From NCBI RefSeq assembly GCF_000801105.2, contig NC_079511.1, positions 16,019,792 through 16,083,791 on the forward strand: a DNA stretch of 64,000 nt, in the 5' to 3' direction. A program made the translations under genes and the position numbers. Of this stretch, positions 58,490-64,000 are shown piece by piece. This DNA comes from Raphanus sativus. Lineage: Eukaryota > Streptophyta > Magnoliopsida > Brassicales > Brassicaceae. The notes under the pieces were generated by a model. It had not been told where the DNA came from. It searched no databases and worked only from the letters and a program-made list of their open reading frames with translations. Position 1 is the stretch's first letter. The number at the start of each line of letters is the position of its first letter.

Positions 58490-59340
58490 TGGCATCTGAA
58501 CATGAAATATACGCGTTACGAGCATGTATGTGCAATCATAAAGATCTAGATACTGATGAAGTGACGAAAGAGTATCGGGCTGGGCTACGGGGTTTCTTAC
58601 AATAGGCAGCTAACCAACCATTCGCAAGGGAAAATGGTAAAATATTCTGTCCATGTATAAAATGCAAGAACGAGCCGTATTTAGAAATATATACTGTGAA
58701 GAGGCATATATTTTATAGTGAATTTAGACCAAACTACTACATATGGTTTTTGCATGGGGAAGGTGCATCAAGTACTAGTACGATTCAGGGATTTGAACTA
58801 CCACGTTATAATGCTAATTATTATGATCCTCGTGAGCCAAATATGTTTGGACATAATGCGGGTGATGGGTATGAGCAAAATATGTTTGGAAATAATGCGG
58901 GGGATGGGTATGAGCAACAAGGAAATATGTATCAGATATGGTTACAGATGCATTCAATGAAGCTGATATTCCTGATAATAGTAGGGAAGAACCTAACATA
59001 AACGCACAACGGTTTTATAATATGTTAGACGCTGCCAATGAACCCATCTATGAAGGATGTAGAGAAGGGCTTTCTAGATTATCACTAGCATCTAGGGTGA
59101 TGACAATTAAAAGTGATCATAATCTAAATGAGAAGTGCTAGGATTCCTGGGCTAGACTCATTAATGATTATTTACCTGAAGGTAATCTTGCTGTCGATAA
59201 TTTCTATAAATTTCAGAAGATAGTTGCGGGTCTTGGTCTACCATCTGAAATGATTGATGTATGCGTTGACAACTGCATGATTTTCTGGAAAGATGATGAA
59301 AGCCTGAAGGAATGCTGATTTTGTAAAACCCTAAACGAAT
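58490..59340 (+). pseudogene. TNP2-like CACTA transposase, N-terminal part, broken
   Basis: ATG 58490 opens MASEHEIYALRACMCNH and stops at TAG 58603-58605. The same frame continues with a zinc-binding CPCIKCKNEP (about 58655) and YYIWFLHGE (about 58733), the transposase-associated domain found at the start of En/Spm TNP2 proteins. A repeated N-G-D-G-Y-E-Q segment follows (58850-58920). After a frameshift near 58940 come LSRLSLASRV...IKSDHNLNEKC, a stop at 59139-59141, then LINDYLPEGNL and LPSEMIDVCVDNCMIFWKDDE (to about 59310), the block that leads into the TNP2 catalytic region. Everything after it is missing. Confidence 0.8.
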
Positions 59341-59640
59341 CCCTAAAACATATTAAATTGACGCTTTGCGAGGAATTTGCAAGGGAACCGTCGCAAGAGC
59401 TTGCAATTTTGCAAGAACATTGCGAAAACTCTTCGAAACCCTTGACATAACCTCAAATGAATACCTAAACACATTATATTTAAACTTTGCGAGGGATCTT
59501 AAACGAGACTCTCGCAAAGCGGTCGCAGAACACACACAAATTTGCAAGGGGACGTCGCTGCAATTTGCTCGCAAATTTGCAAGCGTTTGGCATCAGAAAT
59601 TAGGTAAATATATAAGGACACTTAACCCTTCTTCTCCAGA
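59340..59640. repeat. Subterminal-type TTGCRA repeats
   Basis: TTTGCGAGG, TTTGCAAGGG, CGTCGCAAG and related strings recur about a dozen times in both orientations, like the left end of the element. In En/Spm such arrays bind the element's own DNA-binding protein. Confidence 0.6.
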
Positions 59641-59649
59641 TACTTAACC

Positions 59650-60003
59650 CTTCTTCTCCATTACTCTCTGCCGTCAAAGAAAAAAAAAGGAAAACTCTCT
59701 CCTCTCCGATCTCTCCATCTCTCTCGTGCTTTCCTCTCCTTCTTGCAGTGCTCTCTCTCTCTGCCTCTCCTCTCCGCCGTCTCCCGCCTCTCATTTCCTT
59801 CTCGCCGTTCTCTCCACTCTCTCTCTCCTCACCGTGCTTTCTCTTGTACTCTCCTCTCTACTTTTCGTCGCCGGATCTCATTCTCTCCACTCTCTCTCAC
59901 CTTGTCGGATCTCCGCCTCCCTCTTTCTGGATCTCTCTACTCACATCCACCCTCATCCGCTGTCATTCTCGCCGGACTTCCGCCGGTTCTGTCCTTTTGA
60001 AAG
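59650..60003 (+). promoter_or_regulatory. CT-rich 5' leader exon of the second CACTA gene
   Basis: A pyrimidine-rich stretch (CTCTCTC units, 59690-59990) ends at AAAG|GTAATA (donor at 60004). An acceptor TTTTTTTTGCAG at 60421-60432 abuts the ATG at 60433, giving a 5' untranslated exon and a 429-nt leader intron. Frames open across the CT-rich part are compositional. Confidence 0.55.
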
Positions 60004-61088
60004 GTAATAGTTTTCTGTTTAGGTTTAGGTTTAATTATCAGTTTAGGTTATGGATTTGTGATGATTATGTGGTTAGGGTTTTAATTATTTAGGTTATGGT
60101 TAGTTTTTGGGATTAGTGTTTATGTTTTGTGATGGTGTTTTCTAAGTATTTTAATTATCAGTTTAGGTTTATGGTTATTTGTTATGATTCTGTCTTTGGT
60201 TAGGGTTTTAACTATTTAGTTCTTCAAATAACAATAGCCTTAAGTGGTAATTAAAATAAAATGTGGTTGTTGGCTATGTTTTGTTATGGTTATGCTTATG
60301 ATTTTAAGTATCACTTAAGGCTATTGTTATTTGTTATGATTATGTCTTTGGTTAAGGTTTAATTATTTGGATTAATTACAGTTACTAAAATTTAAAATAA
60401 TTGTATTAATCTTTTAATTTTTTTTTTTGCAGATGTTAGGAAGTGATTATAGCCGTTATCTATCTGCTGGTTTTAGAATGAGTTCTGGTAGTAAGAAGAG
60501 TTCATCCCGTCGTACCAATCCGGGTAGTTCTTCTAATTCCCAGATGGATGAGAGTTTAGCTGTTCCTAACAGCCAAACGCAAGCTCCCCCTCCAGCTCCC
60601 GCTCAAGCTCCTCCAGATCCAGCTCCCACTCCAGCTCCCGCTCCAGATCCAGCTCCCGCTCCAGATCCAGCTCCTGATGCTGCCCCAACCCCGTTTGCAG
60701 ATTTAGTGACAATCAATATGATTTTGGCTAGTCCTGGACATGATCGTCTTCCTCACCTCCATCCAGATCGCCCTCAAAATACGGTTTGGTAAGTTTTTTA
60801 ATTATAACTAGGTGTTTTCCTGCACCATGTGCAGTAAAAATTTTTTAAAATATTTTCTAACAGATAAACATAAATTATATTTATTTTTTATTAATATTAT
60901 AAATTTTCTTTTTCTTATTAATATTTTAATATAAATTTGATTTAACTGAACATTAAAATTAAGATAAAAACAATTTTGTTTATTTTGATATATATTTAAG
61001 AATGTGCATGTATATATTTAATATTATAATCTTAGGTAGATTTTTCTATCTATTTATTTTAATTAAATATATTAAATAAATATGTAAA

Positions 61089-62035
61089 ATTTCATAATTG
61101 TCAAAAATTAAAATTAAATTAAACAATATTTATAAAATCTGTAGATATATATATATATAAGAAACTAATGATTTTACGATTTAATTTGATTTTATGATTT
61201 AATTTTTATAATTTTCTAAAAATATGTATATATTTTTGAAATATTTTTAATTTAAATGATATTTCAAAATTTGAAATGCCATAATTGAATATATTTATTT
61301 TAATGATGATTTATGAGTTATTACCATATTTTTAAAAAGTCCAAAAATATAAATCGACAATACATGTAACACATGAGTTATTACCATATTTAAAAATTTT
61401 ACCAAAAATATAAATTAACATTAAATATAATTTTCCATGTCATATTAATCTATAAGACATGTCATCAATTTTAGTAGTCATGCCATATTACTTTTGTGAA
61501 AATGATTGTAGAAGACATGTGGTAAAATCACTTCTCAAATATAATCTAGGGGATGAAAATTTCATAATTGTCAAAAATTAAAATTAAAAAATATTTAGAA
61601 AACCTGTAGATATATATAAGAAACTAATGATTTTACGATTTAATTTGATTTATGATTTAATTTTTGTAATTTTCTAAAAATATGTATATATTTTGAAATA
61701 TTTTAATTTAAATGATATTTCGAAATTTGAAATGTCATAATTGAATATATTTATTTTAATTATGATTTATGATTTATTACTATTTTTAAAAAGTCCAAAA
61801 ATATAAATCGAAAATAAATGTAATATATGAGTTATTACCATATTTTAAAAAGTTTACCAAAAATATAAATTAACATTAAGTATAATTGTCCATGTCATAT
61901 TAATCTATAAGACATGTCATCAATTTTATTAGTCATGTCATATTATTTTTGTGAGAATGATTGTAGAGAAGACATGTGGCAAAAATTGTCCATGTCATAT
62001 TAATCTATAAGACATGTCATCAATTTTAGTAGCAA
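61089..62035. repeat. Tandem repeat of about 470 bp within the outer Helitron
   Basis: TTCATAATTGTCAAAAATTA begins units at 61089 and 61561. TAAGAAACTAATGATTTTAC, GACATGTCATCAATTTTA and GTAGA(GA)AGACATGTGG recur at matching distances. Each unit ends with Helitron 5'-terminal sequence, which explains the duplicated terminus. Confidence 0.75.
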
Positions 62036-63378
62036 CTAGATGATAACCCGCGCCTTGCGCGGGATGAACTTTTTTAAATATGTTGTATCTAAATAAATAA
62101 TACATTTTTTGTTATCAATAATTTTTTTTACATTTGATTAGGGATGACATATGGGTAGGTATCATTTGGTTTGGTTAGGTTCGGTTTGAATCTTTGCAAA
62201 TTTGGTTCGAATCTTTATATGTTCGGTTTGGTTTTAGATTCAGATAACCCATTTAATTTTTTAAAAACTTAAAGTTCATATATACTTTAAATTTCTCAAA
62301 ACATAAAAATAAAAATAATATGTTACATATAAATTTGAATAATGTATACCAAAATACTTAAATTTAACATAAAAATTGGTTTAACTAAAATATTTGGATA
62401 GAAAATGAATAGATATTTTCAGTATTTTGGTATTTTGAGTAATGTTTAGTTATTTTAAATATATAATTTTTACTATTTTACATATTTCTAAATATTTTGG
62501 ACAATTTAAAAACATCTTAAGTATATTGTTTATTTCTTTGAGATATTAGTTTTTTTAAATAATATATTTAAGTATATAAATTTGATTCGAATATACTCGG
62601 ATACCCAAAATATTTTGGTCCGAATCGGGTTCGGTTCTGGTTTTTAGATACCAAAATTTTAAACATGTTCAGATATCTAACCAAATTGATTAAAGTTCTA
62701 TACTATTTTGTAGATTGGATTTGGTTCGGTTATTTGGATTCAGATTTTTTTCCCAACCATATATTTTTTATTGTAACCAAATTTTAAATGAAAGTGACGA
62801 TGGTTCATACTGATTTTGGGTATGCAACAATTTTTAAACCAAAACACTTTCTTTTATGTACGTGATTTATTTAGTTAATCATTAAAAAATGTTCAAGACC
62901 CATTAAAAACGATAGGCTGAACTGAAAAAAAGTTACTATTGATCACAAAATTTTCAATGTGAGGTTTGTACCATTTTTAGTAATTTATAATCGTTTTAAA
63001 AAATTCGAAATACAACATATAAGAAAAAATATAAATTTTTTTTATTATATGCTTAATGTGATTGTTTAATTTATTTTAACAAATAAAATTAAACGAAAAG
63101 TATAGAGGATAAAAAATTATTATCAAATCTTTATTATTCATAATCATTAATGGTGATATATATGTCAATCATATTAGGAAGTTCCGTAGCTTTTATTTAA
63201 GGAAACAACAGAGAATATTCTTTTGTATATTAATAATTGATTTAATAGTTATTTAATAAAAACTATAATATATGTGTAGATGGACCAACTTATTTCTCTA
63301 ACAATCCTCAGAATAATTCTCATGATGACACGTGGCTACTAAACAATGTTGCAATGTTCCAGGATTAATATATAGGGA
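62036..63378 (-). mobile_element. Inner Helitron with precise A|T insertion
   Basis: On the plus strand it runs CTAG...GGGA between host A (62035) and T (63379). The neighbouring tandem unit gives the near-empty site (near 61942, ...AGTCATGTCATATTATTT). The 3' hairpin CCCGCGC-CTT-GCGCGGG (62047-62063) lies just inside CTAG; the 5' end reads TCCCTATATATTAATCC on the minus strand. It has no coding content that I recognise; 62140-62760 holds repeated GGTTCGGTTTGG-like strings. Confidence 0.85.
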
Positions 63379-64000
63379 TGTCATATTATTTTTGTGAGAA
63401 TGATTGTACAGAAGACATGTGGCAAAATCACTTCTCAAATATAGTCTAGGGGATTCATTGTAATTAATTATCATATTTTCATTTTTATAATTTAATTATC
63501 TCAATTGCCTTTAATTTTATGTGATAGGTTTGATGACAATGGGAGCGTTGCTGCATCGGTCCGTCAAATCTTTGAAAGAGATTTCAAAGAACCTCATGCT
63601 AATTGGAAGCAAACCCCTGTGAATGTCGTGAGACGTTGGTCTGAATCCTTTGTGGTAATTCATTTTTTTTTTTGAAGTTTAAAATTCTATAAAAAATAAT
63701 TTTATGTTCATTAATGTCTATAATTTTTTTTTTGTTATGTAAGCAGATGTATCATTGGGATTCCGGTATAACAAAACTTGTTCGCCAATGTTTCGAGGCA
63801 AATTGAAAGTCCAAATGACTCGCGAACGGTGGAAGGGTATCTGGAGGGCTAAAGGTGATGCAGCTATGCCTTTGTAGTTTAACCCAAATGTTTGGGATGG
63901 TCTCACGGCTTATTGGCTAGATCCAGGCACTAAAGTCCGGAGTTGCAACAGTCGGGCATCCCGTTACTCTGACCATGATGGACATGGACCGTCTAAGCAT

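Larger units (their letters stand above)
60808..63453 (-). mobile_element. Outer Helitron in the transposase intron
   Basis: On the minus strand the 3' end is at 60808: a CTGCAC-ATG-GTGCAG hairpin (60820-60834), then CTAG and host T. The 5' end is TCCCCTAGACTATATTTGAG at 63453 next to host A. A second 5'-type end (TCCCCTAGATTATATTTG) lies at 61553, because a unit of about 470 bp is tandemly duplicated (61089-61553 and 61561 onward). It carries no gene and is split by a second Helitron at 62036-63378. Confidence 0.75.
58020..64000 (+). mobile_element. CACTA (En/Spm) element, degenerate, runs off window
   Basis: CACTACAAGAAAACACG at 58020 is the hallmark terminus. It is followed by subterminal repeats on a TTGCGAC / GTCGCAA theme (58045-58380). 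A TNP2-like gene follows, then more TTGCGAG/TTGCAAG repeats (59340-59600), then a second gene with a Transposase_24-like product. The right terminus is outside the window. Subterminal-type repeats in the middle suggest that two related elements, or an internal deletion derivative and another copy, are joined. Confidence 0.75.
60433..64000 (+). pseudogene. Transposase_24-like (Ptta/En/Spm) gene, split and damaged
   Basis: Exon 1 (60433-60788) encodes a Ser/Gly-rich start, a Pro-Ala-Pro-Asp repeat (about residues 53-90) and LPHLHPDRPQNTVW. Donor G|GTAAGT at 60789. Exon 2 (63528-63654) continues in phase with WFDDNGSVAASVRQIFERDF and NWKQTPVNVVRRWSESF. Exon 3 begins at 63747 with YHWDSGITKLVRQCFEA. 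This resembles the plant transposase family Ptta/En/Spm (PF03004). A frameshift near 63805 leads to a TGA, and TAG replaces an expected Trp codon at 63877-63879. The rest (FNPNVWDGLTAYWLDPGTK) reads on in the shifted frame to the window edge. The 2.7-kb intron is filled by Helitrons. It probably was a TNPA-like accessory protein. Confidence 0.75.

Noticed and set aside
59600..60092. Ser/Leu-rich frames in the CT-rich stretch
   Set aside because: Three frames are open together because of pyrimidine-rich composition; splice signals point to a 5' leader instead.
1..64000. CRISPR arrays, bacterial operons, rRNA genes
   Set aside because: No short regularly spaced direct repeats with unique spacers and no rRNA motifs are present; the window is eukaryotic.

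Overview
The window is nuclear DNA from a flowering plant, most likely Brassicaceae. It is AT-rich, has plant-type introns, a Brassicaceae-style load of short transposons, and one ordinary plant gene: a DUF579 / glucuronoxylan 4-O-methyltransferase. The layout suggests transposon-dense, probably pericentromeric, chromatin.

Left flank (1-11490): remnants of Ty3/gypsy retrotransposons. 1-6640 is Athila/Tat-like, on the + strand: an ORF remnant rich in ATCGATCGAC motifs, a polypurine tract, a long LTR, a broken integrase, and an Athila ORF-1-type reading frame behind a spliced-looking leader. 6642-11490 is a - strand chromovirus with a short 3' LTR, broken by frameshifts and lacking its 5' LTR.

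Centre (11490-36405): the main feature, a 13-member direct tandem array of a two-exon gene for a secreted cysteine-rich peptide of about 62 residues. Unit spacing is about 2.1 kb. Eight members keep both promoter and reading frame (copies 1, 2, 4, 7, 8, 10, 11, 12). Two are coding but lost their promoter (3, 5). One is promoterless and frameshifted (9), one is a lone exon 1 (6), and one is cut by an LTR element (13). CC-X5-C-X6-C spacing recalls hevein-like peptides, but the aromatic chitin-binding residues are missing. I cannot assign a named family. A 3.1-kb Helitron carrying an RPA70-like fragment sits between copies 9 and 10, and the other units provide its empty site.

Right of the array (36406-47505): LTR fragments, including an array of GC-rich hairpins, then a three-level nest. 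A Ty1/copia integrase is split by a hAT-like element (39289-45270), which is itself split by a Mutator-like element (39353-44492). The Mutator-like element is studded with GTAGACTT motifs and holds only an N-terminal MuDR-type fragment plus a tandem array of mini-exons.

47506-55787: AT-rich DNA with small elements whose ends can be set by target-site duplications: a MITE with telomere-like repeats, a tRNA-derived SINE, a probable Helitron with a nested hAT MITE, a truncated eIF2-beta pseudogene, and a PIF/Harbinger-like element. 55788-56747 is the intact methyltransferase gene. From 58020 to the window end is a degenerate CACTA (En/Spm) element with TNP2-like and Transposase_24-like genes. 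The second has a large intron occupied by nested - strand Helitrons.
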